Below, piece by piece: positions 42,545-54,730 of a stretch of DNA of 64,000 nucleotides. Numbering within the stretch: position 1 is the stretch's first letter; the number at the start of each line of letters is the position of its first letter. Source of the stretch: Platycnemis pennipes (lineage: Eukaryota; Arthropoda; Insecta; Odonata; Platycnemididae); contig OW121846.1 in NCBI GenBank assembly GCA_933228895.1, positions 108,951,054-109,015,053 of the forward strand, written 5' to 3'. Below the pieces are notes generated by a model, which was not told the origin of the DNA, searched no databases, and saw only the letters and a list, made by a program, of their open reading frames with translations. The position numbers and the translations under genes were made by a program.

Positions 42545-43826
42545 TTACGGGGCCTAAAGCATCTGCATACAAATAAGTCACCTATTTTCTGCCTAGACAC
42601 ATGTCCTGTGGAATGTTTTCTCCTCTAAACATACATCTGAACAGATGTACGACACCATCGCAAGAAGAGGGAGAATAACAAGCCTGAATACACTTCATAG
42701 CCCATAGCAGTGCCACCCTATAAGCACTGGCCTGCAATCTTCAACACTGGAACAGCCGCGGAGACTGTATTCACAACTGCTAACAAGCTTGCCCCGGAGT
42801 CCGTGGACGTAGTTGGTAGTAAAGGGGGCCCTTTGGTGAGAATCAGTTGATGTGGATTTAGCTTGACTATGATGCAACTCTTGGGCTTTGCCATTTTGAC
42901 ATGTTGGTCAAGCGCTTGCAACCCCTTTCATTCAATGCTGATGTTGCATTCGCAAACCTGACAATAGACTACAGTTCGTTGGATGATATATGCCCAATCA
43001 CCAATTTTGTAGTCAGCAATCTTTTCAGCCAAGCCTCATTTTTAGAGCACTTTGGCACAATCATGTGTCCTAGAGGGAGACATAAAAGTATGTTTCATAC
43101 ACTATCTACTCGACTAGAATGATAATAGACCACATCAAAGATTCAGAAAGAAAATAATCCCGGGACGCATCAGTACTCTGAGACAGCGAGGCTAGTACAA
43201 TATAGTATTGACACATCGATAATGCGAAAGAGTATTGACAACACCCAGCTTTCCTCGAGCCGAACCCCTGGCTTGCTTTCCGCACAGCAGTAGCAGCAGG
43301 CAAGAGCAAGTCAAGATGCGAGACATTGAGCGACCAGTCGAAGAAAACTTTGTTCGGCTATACATGACTTCATAATAACTAACAACATGCATACATGATG
43401 CAGAGGGCATGCCGGGGAACGCAGTCGTCAAGTCGGCGGAATAATAAAGACAAGTGCAATTGAAAGAAGGGAAGAACCAAAATCTGTGCATAAACCAATG
43501 GGTTCATACATCGAGTGAATCTATGTACAAAACAATGCTAAAATGCATATATATACCTTACATTGTGTCTCTGAAATAGGCAGGCCGTCACATCGCACAG
43601 TGAAAACAAACCCCACCGGCAAGGGCCTCTATCCTGCTGTCCGAAAGCACTTACGCATGCTTAAAATATTCATTAGGTAAGTCTAAAACATTTCTCAAAT
43701 ACACTTTTAACGTTCAGAAACAGGAAAAGTAGATGACAATAAAACATTAACCAGATACTAACCTAGAAGGTGCAAAGATGCACAACCTGCTTGCTGGCAG
43801 CTACGCACACACTGTGCACTCAACTA
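42545..43826. other. Unassigned sequence right of the ISL2EU element
   Basis: Open frames on both strands (42,695-42,921 minus; 42,901-43,122 plus; 43,192-43,491 minus) show no motif I recognise. No repeat ends were found apart from those of neighbouring elements. Confidence 0.3.
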
Positions 43827-44170
43827 CAAGTAAGCTCCAGATTATCTGTATGCACGTTATCCGGGCTGCGGATTATCCGTTTATCGCCAATCTATTTAGT
43901 GCATCAGCTGTGGTCTCAAAGATAAGTAAACTTTAGTTATTTTCCTCCAATCGTGACTTTCACTACGGCCCCATGGACAGGTCGGACATCTTACCCTAGG
44001 CTTCATGCCACCACCCGAGGCTTGCTTGTGGTATTTTTTTAGGAAGTTTATTTTGGAGGCGCACCGTAGAGAAATGAATTCAGAAAAAATCAAATAGCAG
44101 ATTATCAGCGTTTCGCAATTATCCGTGCACCCTTTACCAGTCATTAGTACGGAAAATCGGGAGTTTACTG
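43827..44170. mobile_element. Short pogo-like MITE
   Basis: The left end, CAAGTAAGCTCCAGATTATC, and the right end reversed, CAGTAAACTCCCGATTTTCC, are degenerate pogo-type termini. GATTATCCG-like motifs lie on both sides. TA precedes the left end but the right side is TG, so the boundary is weaker than in the other pogo-like elements. Confidence 0.5.
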
Positions 44171-44436
44171 TGCGAGTACCTGGGCTGATGCAGTGCACTT
44201 GTGCGGCTGCGGAGGCCAAGAAAACCTCACTTGGCACTGAAAATTCGTGCATTCTGAAAGTCTTTGATTCTGCTGTCCTCACCAATTGCTAGGAAACTCG
44301 AATGGCACATTTTGCGAGTTTAAGACAAATAAAAAATCTCAAAAAGTGAGAATAGTGAGCGTTTTTCAAATAAAGTGAGAAATAGTGAGTTATGAAAAAA
44401 GTGAGTCCACTGGCGAGTGTACACTACATTATCATT

Positions 44437-46185
44437 TACATTTTTTGTATTCCACCATTTAAAAATTTCCTGACACATAACCATGACTTCTCAATTTCAT
44501 CATGAATGTGAAAAACAACTACCATTGCTTCCAGTAAATTATAAATGAAAATTATAAATGAAAATTATAAAAAGAACTTAATCAATAACCACACCAAGAT
44601 AAATGAACTATGGCACTTTCACACTATTTTATTAAAACTTGAACTAGTTTCAATGCTTTTAACTCATTCCCCTGAGATTGTTGTAATTATGCCACAAATG
44701 AATTCATATTTATGCCATTACAAATGAGGGGAGAGTTACAGACAGGTGGCAACTGGCAAAAAAGACAAGTGGTCCTCATTGGTAAAATTGACATAAGGGG
44801 TGAGTACGTGCTAAGATTTCAAACATTCAGCTGCTATGGCTTAGGTTGCTGCCATAAATTGCAAAACTTTTTATGTATCATATCTAAGAGGAAACCCAGC
44901 AGCACAAGGAAAATGGTCTCCTGAAGAAATGTATGAGATTCCGAGGAAATGGTAACCCTTTCCCTTTCATTTCCCTCATTTCTTCATTTTTGGAGGGGAG
45001 CCCCCTACAACTTCTGCTTCCTTCCGAGGACAACACTTCCCCATTCGGAAATTAAATTATTCCAAAAATCAGTATGTGGAGACTGAACGATCACAGCAAT
45101 CATTTTAATTTCTACCAGATTTAATTGCTACAAATACGGTTAACTATAAGATGAATTTGACAATTACTAATACAGTGATTTCACTGACTCTATCCCACAA
45201 CGCGGAAGTCCTGGCGATCGCCATTATAGTTTCGTAGCGCATTATTATGCTCCTTGTTGGTGCTTGCTGGTTCTATTAATTTCGTGGAAAACTGCCTCTC
45301 TTTTCACCGGTTTTAGGTTAGTACCTACTGATATATTGCTTATCCAAGCCAATTTTCGGGGCTTTATCATGATTTCGCCTAGCCTGTACTTTACACTCCC
45401 GTCTATATCTATTGTGGGGCATTTATAGCAATAAATTATTATGTAACTATAATCCTCATGTACAAATAAATAGTTATCTAGTTAAATACTCGTGCACCCA
45501 TGTGTTCTATCTTGAAAGTACAATTCTATTATGGACGTAAATGAGTGGTTATCACAAGAGTCGAGTGCAATTGCATCAGGATACCTGTATTAAATGCAAT
45601 AAATTGCAATTTCCACTGGTATTTTTTTCTTTCATTGTTGCGTAGAAGTACAACTGTTCACGGTGAGATGAGCAGCATCAACCCGAATGGCCTTACACGT
45701 TATGTTAATTGAAACTATATCATACCTACATAAATGTTGTCAGGTTGCTCGGTTATGATTTCTCGTGTTTTGCCCTAAAGTTTTCATTGGTAATAATTGA
45801 CTAATAATAATTGATAATAGTGACTTAAGTCACTAGGTATTCCATTGATATCGACGGGTGGTGTTTAGTAATATCTACTGATAACTGATATTCTATCAAA
45901 TTGATGTTTTTCCAACATTTATTAGCTAATGAGCATTACATGTTATTTTATTGACCCCTGGTCCCTTTTTATCTGAGTGGATGCAAGTGTTCTGCTATCT
46001 CAAACCATGTTAATGCACTCATTTATACATTTTCTTGATCCAAAGTATAATTCTTTTATTTTTCAGGCTCGGATGCAGTTCCTTGACGTTCAGTGTAGCT
46101 GGGAAATACAGTTTCTTCCCTGTGGGCAGATATATTTGTAGCTTCACCGTCATGATTATCTGATGCGGCTTTTTCTTATTTGTTG
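44437..46185. other. AT-rich unassigned sequence
   Basis: No gene is seen. Inside the 34-44 kb interval, just to the left, a few AAATTATAAATG tandem units occur near 44,540-44,570. Nothing else stands out up to the piggyBac end at 46,190. Confidence 0.3.
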
Positions 46186-46189
46186 TTAA

Positions 46190-49100
46190 CACTAGGAGGA
46201 CGGGAGTTTGGCACTACCTAGAAGGACGGCTAGGGGTCATTTGACCCCTAGAATGTTTTTTGGAATAAAAACACTTTTTTCATCTTATATTCAATTTTAT
46301 TGTACAAAGTGTTTAATTAACTCATTAAAAACATTTTTTTGTCATTTTTAAATAATGTTACAACTCTCAAAAATTTATAACAATTTAAAAAAAAATCTTG
46401 AATTAAACCATATTGAGTAGTCAATTACATATTTAATCAAGAAATTTCATTTTATACACTCAGTACAAAAGTTATATTTAATATTTTACAATAGGCACAG
46501 TATGTTTACACAAATTGCATAAAATTTTAAAAAATATTACCAACTGCGTAATACATCTCAGACACAGTAATTTTTCCGGGAGGGTTCTGTCACTGATATT
46601 CCCAAAACTTCCCCCACCAATTATTGGATGTATTTTCTACGACTCTTTTTTTTGTTCGTTGTTTCGATGTAAAGCACCCAGCTGTTTATTGTGGCCAGGT
46701 CCAATATATTGTAAAATACATGGACAGGCCACCTCCGTGTAGCTGACATTGTGGAATATTTTCGACACATGCTGGTCATTATGTCTACTCCGACTTTGTT
46801 TTTATTATAAAAAAGTATGGTTTCTGGTTTTTCTTTTTTTATTTCGGAAACAGTGACGTCATCGTGCATGGTGCTTGGTAAAAGTACATTCTTATTCTTT
46901 TTTGCCTAGTACTGCGTGAGAGTATGGCCTAAGGTATTTTTGAAGACTCGTGTGGAATAGATTGGAATATTCATGCGGACCGAAGGTGGCAAGTCCCGCC
47001 TGTTTCTTCTGATCATCCCATAAGAGATATTTTCCGTTTTTTCAAATGTTCAGCAAGCTGGATTGATGAAAAATAATTGTTACAAGTAACATTTATGCCT
47101 GAATTCTGGTATGGCTCGGTCAATCTACTAACCACATATTCCCCCAGTGCTTGATTAGATGGCCTATCTTCATCTTTGCCACAATATGGAAATGCATTTA
47201 GGCAGTATTTTGATTGTACATCTGTCAAAACCCAGTACTTGATTCCAAATTTGTCTGGTTTATTTGGCATATACTGTATAAAGGGGCTCCTGCATTTCAT
47301 AGGATAGAGTTGGTCATTGGCTTTCACCTGGATAGAGTTGTTCACACGCTTTCACCTGGATTGTAGCAGGATCGAGAATTGTTCACAAAATGATTCCAAA
47401 TTTAAGACATCAAACAAAATTTATCTGTTTTCAGTGCTTGACTACGTGTCACTTTCAAATCGAAGCGTAAATGCTTCATAATGTTCAAGAATTGATCCCT
47501 AGCCATTGCGGTAGAGAATATTTTTGAACCCCACGTTTTGTCCCAGTAGCTTTTTATAGACAAATGCCTCTGCCCCAAGATACCTCTTGCATATATCAAT
47601 GCGATAAATGTTAGTTTTTCCAAGTTCTTCTCTCGTCAAGTTCCAATCAGGATTTTGAAGTTTACCATGCTCCACAGTATATTTTATGATGGAGTCTAAG
47701 AGGGTATCACTCATCAACAAGCGGAAAGCACTCAACACTGACAGTTCTTGAATATTTCTCTTGGCGTACAGTGTCGGACCTGGTGCTAAATGCAGAATAT
47801 TTTGCCTCAAGAGTCTCCCTTCTGGGATGTGATCAGATGAAATCTCCAACCACTTCGTTCCATCCCAAGCAATTTCGCTTGGTGCGGATGATTCTGGGGG
47901 TTTCTGTAAAAATAAAAAAATAATAGTTATTCTACCAAGAATATCATATTTTACGGTTTTTCATAATAACTTCATTTCTTTTCTTATATTTTGTAAGTAT
48001 TTATAGGCAAAAACATATAATAATTGGCAAACATAAAAAATTCACTGTAATCGATATTTGCAGATGACTTGATCTATAAAAGTCAGAGCATGTTATCATT
48101 GATTAAAAGATAAGAAAATAAATCAGTAAAATGGAAAAATGATAAAATAGAAGAAAAGAACTTACAAGCAAGAATCAATGTCACAACTATCATCACTGGA
48201 GTCACCATCTGATTCACTGTCTTGGAATTCGGGACTGGAATCGTCGCTTCCATCACACGCAGGTGATGATGGATGTCGTCCATGGACTGATGTTTCCGAT
48301 TCACTTCCAGACTGATCTTCGTCCAACTCCAGTAAAACAGCAAGAACACTCTCCGGTGTACGATATTTCCTCGCAGCCATTTGAATGGCAAAGCTCCTCT
48401 TCTCTTTATTTCTTTCTCGACTTCTCGCTTTCGCTCTCGACTCGCTACTGACGTGCATGCGAAAAAATGTGCAAACGGATGCGAAATATGGTACTCTCCC
48501 TCCAGCTGCATGGGAGGGATAGAGAGCCGGAGAGCAAAATGGGTACAAAAGGATTAAAATTTCAGATGTGCCGGTAATTGCCGTTCGATAGGCAGGGACT
48601 CTAGCGCCACCCGGGTTCCAAGAACTTGCTGTAATGTCTCTTCCTCCTCCTAAGTGCGGATTCCAAGGGTAGGATATACAATAGAATTTTACAGTTCACC
48701 CCATTCCTCCGCTCTCCCAAAAGCAGACAAGATTTTGCCCTTGGGCGCAGCGTGCCGTGCCGCCACCCGCCCACCCCGACGGGGTCCGGCGTAACTGCGG
48801 CGGGACACCCGGCATAGGAGCTAGGCCGAGTGACAATGCCATCAGGCCAGAAATGGAAAGAGTTATTCGAAAAGACGATGTGGCGTCGATGAAAAATAAT
48901 ATCTCTGAGGGCCCTTAATCATGGTTAATGGACAACTTTCCTTTCAATACGTGTGATATTAGGGTGTGGGTAAAACAGCTATAATTGCAAAATAAAAAAT
49001 ACAAAAGAAAAATATTATAATTGCATGAATGTCACAAAAAACCACGATTGGGACTGGGTTATTCCCCTTTGCTGCCGAGAACTATCGAAAGATCGCGTGC

Positions 49101-49500
49101 AAAAAGTCAATATGCCTAGTTTTTGAAATAGGAGTCTAGGGGACGAAACCAACATTGAACCGGGTACTTCCTGGGTCAAAATCAAGTACTTCATCTACCA
49201 AACTAGCCTCTTGCTGATGAATGACATACATGAAACAAAAGAGCCCAAGGGCAATAGAAAAAGTAGAACATAGAGTGAAAGCAAGTTGTGGGTCAAATGA
49301 CCCCAAGCCGTCCTTCTAGGTATAACCTCTCATAAATAATGAGAAAAAAATATTTTAATTTAATTCACGCAAATTTATCACATTTTAGAACAAAATGAAG
49401 AAAGTGAAAAAGTTTCAAAATTTAAAAAAATATTTTACTAAGAGAAAAATAAGTTTGATTTCTGAAAATGGGTCAAATGACCCCTACCGTCCTTCTAGTG
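46190..49500. mobile_element. piggyBac-like element 2 with TTAA duplication
   Basis: The ends are CACTAGGAGGACGG and, reversed, CACTAGAAGGACGG, with perfect TTAA on both sides (46,186-46,189 and 49,501-49,504). The GGACGG...GGGGTCATTTGACCC module occurs twice near the ends in inverted orientation: about 46,222-46,250 inside the left end, and about 49,289-49,320 and 49,470-49,500 on the right. A two-exon transposase gene with lesions lies inside on the minus strand. The element is 3.3 kb long, close to full length for the family. Confidence 0.92.
46621..48382 (-). pseudogene. piggyBac transposase, two-exon structure, frameshifted (element 2)
   Basis: Minus strand: a first exon starts MAARKYRTPESVLAVLLELD (48,382) and runs through an acidic Ser/Asp-rich N-terminus. 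An intron lies at about 47,904-48,162. The second part carries KRNIQELSVLSAFRLLM, then, after a frameshift near 47,600, YWDKTWGSKIFSTAMARDQF. FIQYMPNKPDKFGIKYWVL-like (47,013-47,345) comes next, and near the end GVDIMTSMCRKYSTMSATRR with WPVHVFYNILDLATINSWV (46,621-46,869). At least two frameshifts and a stop break the frame. The first catalytic Asp region is degraded to ANDQLYPMK, so the copy cannot make an active enzyme. Confidence 0.85.
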
Positions 49501-49504
49501 TTAA

Positions 49505-50894
49505 ATAAACTAATATTAGAAAATGTTTTTATTTGCATTTTTGGGTGGGTGTCCATAGCTTACCGCTGACAGTACGTATAATTGCCAGTAGATGGCACAA
49601 AGGTTCACCAATTCATGTAGTATGTGGGGTTAATGCATGGTGGTGTCTCGTTAGTTTTATTCATAAAGACCCTTCTCATTGGTTCCTAGCGAGCCAATCC
49701 AGTCCGTGTTCATATAATTGGAGACCGTTTCCCTAGTATTGTGGATATTTCTATCCGTAGAACATATAGAGTATATCCCTGGGATCTTCATCGTATATCC
49801 CCGCCATCTCTTTTTTTTGGGGAGATGCTGACTACTTCCAGGAGACGATGTACATTACATGTCTCTGTGCATTCGGTGGAGACGATTCGCCCTGTCCTAG
49901 CTGGGAATGCTGAGGCTGAAATTTGGTGGACAATATTTCAACAACATGAAAGTAAGAATAGTGTTTCCCCCAAAGAATCTGGAATTACAGTATTCAAGTA
50001 CAAACTGAAATCCAAGCCAATAGTCCTCCTAACATTAAGAGCTTCATAAAATTACAGCAGGACAAAGGATGTTTTGAGGGCAGAAAATGAATCTTAATAC
50101 CAAAACCACAAATTTCACATAGTTTTTTACCACTTAGTAAAAATATCTTAGAGTTTATAATTTGACTATCCTCATGGATGGAAGTTTTCATTTCTAAGCC
50201 AATACATTTCTGAAAGAAAATACTAGCCAAAATTGGTGCAAAATGACCTCTGCCGTCGACACATCCTTATAATTAAATTCAATCCAACTGTAGTGAGACA
50301 TCAAAGAGGATATTGCAACACTTACATCATTAATATGTTTTCCAAAATAACATATCCATGGAAGCTGAAAATGGCTTGAGTACCGGAGGTTGTTAATTCC
50401 ACCACAATGAAAGGTTTCCATTTTTAGCAAATTTTAATGATAATACCATTACCTACACTAATACCAAACCATACGGGGAATATTGCAATTATAAGTATGG
50501 TGTAAGCAGCAATCTATAATTAGTTCTAAGCAAATAATAGAGAATGCACATCTCCATCATAGGTCTTGTATCACTTTTAAAATTCATGCACACATCAGCA
50601 GAGTTTATTAGTAAGCAGCTGGAGAGGTTTTATCATACAGTTTTTCTATAAAATATAACAGGTGAACCAGTTTAGCAATAATTTCAAAACTAGGAAGTAG
50701 CACTCATTAAATATCAAGAATATAAATTTTCGATGAATTACACTGCTACAATTATCAAATTATCATCTCAGTCATAAAATATTTTTATCTAATAAATTAG
50801 TCATTTTATCTATAGACCAATTCCATTTCAACTCAGGCAGATACCACCAATATTTGCCAGGTGACCCTCTAAAAATTTTTTTGAAAAAATTACA
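49505..50894. other. Unassigned sequence
   Basis: Several short open frames (49,533-50,049 plus; 49,994-50,430 minus) give the impression of very old coding sequence, but no motif supports a family. No terminal repeats were found. Confidence 0.25.
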
Positions 50895-50897
50895 TTA

Positions 50898-51282
50898 AGC
50901 CCGTTTCACACAGTACTTGATCCAGCACAAGGTTGAGTATACTAGCAAGTATGCTAGCTTTCCAGTATCTAGTGAATAGAACCAGTATGCTGGCTAGCAA
51001 GCATGCTCGCTGAGCTACTGGATTTCATACTTGATACGGTGCTAGATTTCTAGTAGCTCCCAGATAGGACCAGTAGCCATCAACCAATCAAGACACGTTA
51101 TTGATGCTGTGCAAACTTCTCTTTTTAATTGGTATGGAATCATATGGAATAGCAAGCACAAGGTCAATGATCGTGTGAAACCTCCCAACCTGATTCCAAT
51201 TATACTAGATCCTGTCCTCAATATCAAGTAGCGGCCAGCACACTAGGTCTTGTGCTGGATCAAGTATTGTGTGAAACAGGCT
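50898..51282. mobile_element. 385-bp Harbinger-like MITE
   Basis: The left end is AGCCCGTTTCACACAGTACT, continued by TGATCCAGCACAAG. The right end reverse complemented is AGCCTGTTTCACACAATACT with the same continuation, so the inverted repeats are about 34 bp with 2 differences. TTA flanks both sides (50,895-50,897 and 51,283-51,285), matching the 3-bp TWA duplication of PIF/Harbinger elements. It has no coding capacity. Confidence 0.8.
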
Positions 51283-51285
51283 TTA

Positions 51286-51978
51286 GTTACTCCTACATGA
51301 CATAATAATCATTTCACAAAAAGTTTTGGGAAAAAATTTAATTGACCAATTTACAGCATTTTGAATTTCTGCAAAAAACATCGCGGATTGTGAAAGAGGT
51401 GCAGAATGCAATTTTTCAAATCTCTATTGCTCTGAAACTACAGTGAAACCTATTATTTACGCTTTTCTCGGGACCACTACAATTAAGTGTAAATTGCGGG
51501 AAAGGGGATATAGCAGGAAAAGGAGAATTATCAGTTTCATATGCATACTTTAAAAATATAAAGTAAATATATAAATAAAAAACATTGATAAATTGAATTC
51601 GAGATATATTATTACCTATTTCTTAAAGTATAGAGCTGTCCTGATTTATTTTTGTACAATGTATTTCTACCAATGTTTCAACCAACCATTTAAAGGGTCA
51701 ACTAATTCCCAAACTTATTCATTTTACAATGTCTTTTCTCTTATGACGTAGCCATTCATGGCAGTATTAGACGATCTAGAACTTAGGAACTGCTTTTTAA
51801 GTTGGTATTCCTTCAAGCCATGATTTCTTGACATTTTCTCTTTTTCGACATGTGTCTGCACTAATCTAGCATGTTTCTGAATCACATCGTGATTTTTCAT
51901 GATTGTATCCATCGCAGAGACCAGTAATCTTAGATATTTTGCTATATCAGCGCGAGTTGCATTATGAGGATCCTCAAT
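51286..51978. other. Unassigned AT-rich sequence with a lone pogo-like end
   Basis: CAGTGAAACCTATTATTTACG near 51,443 looks like one end of a pogo-type element, but no partner end was found. Otherwise nothing is recognised. Confidence 0.25.
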
Positions 51979-53441
51979 CAGGATGGCTACTGATAATCAA
52001 TTTTCAAATTACCTGACTTTTCCCTGATGGCTTTAGCAATTTCCCTGACCGATCGCCAAAAGGTCTCCTATTATCGGAATATTTTATTTCTGCTGAATTA
52101 AATTTTCGTCAAAACTCAGAAAATTTTAATAGCTGAAATCAATACATTAAAAGCTATAAGAATGAAAAAATATATAGCACCACCGGCCTAATGAAAAAAT
52201 ATATTAAACCTTCACAAGTTAAGCCCTCAAACAAATTGCACACTTTTAATACATTTTTCGTGCATCATATTTCCGTGGCCGTGTATGTTTCCTTCGGTAA
52301 AAATACGAATTAAAAATGTGTAATTCTTCAAGGAAGAGATGGCATGTCGTGGTAGTTCTGGGAAGTTGAAGGTTACTAAAAAGGCATAGAAGGGAAAGTT
52401 AATGGTCAATTTACTGGCAGACTCCGGCACAGGTATCACTAAGCTATGCGAAAAATACAAACCAAAGCCAAGTTCTTGGATTGGATCAAAATCAGATGGC
52501 ACGAGTTTTAGAAGTGAAGAACAATATGATTAACGTGGTTGTAACCCCTTGATTGTAAGAGGGAACAAAAAATGTAAAAATATTTGTATAAACAAACAAA
52601 ATGTAATCGTGCCACTGCAAGCGAAAACAGGAGGCAATTAGCAACGGCAGCGTCATATTTAGGAATGTAACATTTGAGGTGGTTTGTGACCTGACTAAAT
52701 TGCTTCGAGAGGGAGCTAAGGGGGCCAAACAATAATTATGTCGAGCGTGAAAGGTGAAGAGTGGAGAACTCTTCTTATGGTCTCGCAAAGGGGGGTATGG
52801 AAATCAAAGATGATCTCACGTAAGATTTTGTTTACATGTGTGATGGTACTTATATTACCGTTTTATTAATCGACGCCTCGAATTTTTAGAACTGCAAGCA
52901 CGTATTTACTACAAGCTAGTGTGCTACAATTACCCCTCGACCTCAGTTTCAGAAGTTTAAAAAAAAAAAAAAAAACCGAGAGGTAAAATCTTCCAAAAAA
53001 ACAGCCTCTGATTCCTTGTGATGAGCAGAATATACGGTGATCATGAATTTTAACATTACTAGGCAAATATCACATTAAGGATATACAAAAGGGATACATT
53101 CACTACTATTCACTGAGTGATTCACAACTAAATTCAACTGATTCACAACTAAATAACTAACATAGTGTGAATGAGTTAAATAACTAACATTCACAACTGA
53201 ATGTTCAACGAATTGACGGGAGGGGGGGGCTTATTCTATGCACTTCGGTGATGGACATTACTTATAGTCGCGGAATGTTTTGGTTAAATAAAGGGTGGGA
53301 AAGACGTAATGGTAGAAAAATAATGAGTTTCCTATCCCAGTTTCTCCCCGACTGTTACAAGAATTCCCTGACTTTTCAAGATTTCCAAAATTCCCTGACA
53401 ATTCCAGGTTTTCCCGGTTTTCCCTGACAATCACCATCCTG
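51979..53441. mobile_element. Inverted-repeat element of uncertain class
   Basis: The left end is CAGGATGGCTACTGATAATC and the right end, reversed, CAGGATGGTGATTGTCAGGG. Both ends carry repeated CCCTGACTTTTC/CCCTGACAATTCC motifs in the same plus-strand sense. A 5-bp TCAAT lies on both sides (51,974-51,978 and 53,442-53,446). No transposase is visible; the open frames at 52,227-52,788 lack motifs. A run of about 17 A lies near 52,960. Confidence 0.5.
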
Positions 53442-53642
53442 TCAATTTTATTTATGATAAAATGGAAAATATTCTAGTGGCTGCGAAGATTTCCGCGGTG
53501 ATTAGAAGATTACTTGAGGGTTTCCGTTTTTTTTCTGCATTGGTTCATCTCACTGCACAACAGTATCGCCGGCACTCCAGACAGCATCTTCAGGTGCAAA
53601 GTATAGTAAATACATTGGTAGTATGAAGTTATGGGACATATA

Positions 53643-53770
53643 TCATGATCATCATCAGTCAACAATCCTAGGATTGGTTTGACGCAGCCCTCCACTCGAT
53701 TCTTCTATCGGCGAAACTCATCATATTGACGTTGCTCCTCTCTTTTACATCGTTCACAACTTGGGGAAAT
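53643..53770 (-). mobile_element. RTE-like LINE 3' fragment
   Basis: GATCATCATCA repeat followed by AACAATCCTAGGATTGGTTT and CACTCGATTCTTCTATCGGC, the same 3' terminus as the copies at 3.2, 35.8 and 40.2 kb. Only the tail is present. Confidence 0.75.
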
Positions 53771-53929
53771 ATCCAAAACAAAGATATAGGTAATTTGATT
53801 GGACGCGATCTTCGGACTTAGAAGATACCGTCTAGAATGCCGACAAAACTCGTCCAGAATGTTGAACCAACGCAGAAGAAACCCGAAAACCCTCAAGTCA
53901 TCTTGAAATATTGTAATTCGCATCCATTT

Positions 53930-54730
53930 CTCATTTCCAAGTAGGCGGGTCGGACATGTCAACAATGTTGCATGGAAATTAATGGAAGGAAAGCTGGACA
54001 CTGTACAGTATCTTTTCATGGATAATTACTACAAAAGTGTTGACTTGGCACACCACTTGCTTGAGCGAAGGGCCTATTTTACCAGAACTCTTAGAGCTAC
54101 CTGGAAGGGGAATCTACCTCACCTCATAGCGAAAAACTGAAACGGGGGGAGGTAGTGGACGTATTCAGCACCAATGTAGTCTGCGTTATGAAGTGGAAGG
54201 ATAATCAGGAGGTTGTGATGATCAGCTCCGAGTTCGGGGGTAACTTCGTCAATGTCCATAGACTTCCAAACCGGAGGCCATTGCTCGATACAATGAGTGT
54301 CATCAATCACTTTGATCAAATTATGTCATATCACCCCATTGAGCATAAGACTCTAAAATGGTATAAGAAGCTTGAAATCCACATACTTCACCTCGTTTTG
54401 GTTAATAGTTATTTCCTCTACCATAAACCCCATCCCAAAACATCTCTCTACGACTTAAGCCTCTCCCTCCTCAGTCATTCCTACTCAGAATCAATTCCTC
54501 ATTCCTCCTCCAGCTTGCCCTTCAAGGCTCTTGGATAATCTAGGTAGTTCCCAGAGACTTATGACATCGACGAAAGTCGGAAATGTGTCCCTCAACGACA
54601 ATGCACACATTGCACATATAGAGGGTTCAGGAAGGACCCCAAGTATTTTTGCCCAGCCTGTGAGGGATGCCCACCACTTTGCTTCAAGCCATGTTTTGTG
54701 GACTTTCATAAAAAAATTGAGTGCGTTTGA
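53930..54730 (+). pseudogene. PGBD4-like piggyBac transposase C-terminal half, frameshifted
   Basis: The plus strand reads NVAWKLMEGKLDTVQYLFMD then NYYKSVDLAHHLLERR (second catalytic Asp region, 53,945-54,075), VVCVMKWKDNQEVVMISSEF (54,175-54,235), and MSYHPIEHKTLKWYKKL with NSYFLYH (54,320-54,425). After a frame change comes a cysteine-rich domain (QCTHCTYRG, YFCPACEG, PPLCFKPCF) ending at TGA 54,728-54,730. The C-terminal zinc-binding domain is complete for the family, but the third catalytic Asp segment is disrupted and the N-terminal half is absent. Confidence 0.78.

Larger units (their letters stand above)
34168..44436. mobile_element. Interval bounded by an inverted 20-bp sequence, possible large composite hAT insertion
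   Basis: The left boundary AATGATAATGTAGTGTACAC (34,168-34,187) recurs inverted at 44,417-44,436. Its inner 8 bp, GTGTACAC, is its own complement, so it can equally be read as a direct 8-bp duplication. Immediately inside are AAGGCTGCCAG on the left and, reversed, TCGCCAG on the right. GTGAG/AAAGTGAG motifs lie just inside both ends (34,220-34,275 and 44,325-44,405). The interval holds a degenerate coiled-coil coding remnant, an RTE tail, the ISL2EU element and a pogo-like MITE. Whether this is one transposon or a target palindrome is unresolved. Confidence 0.4.
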
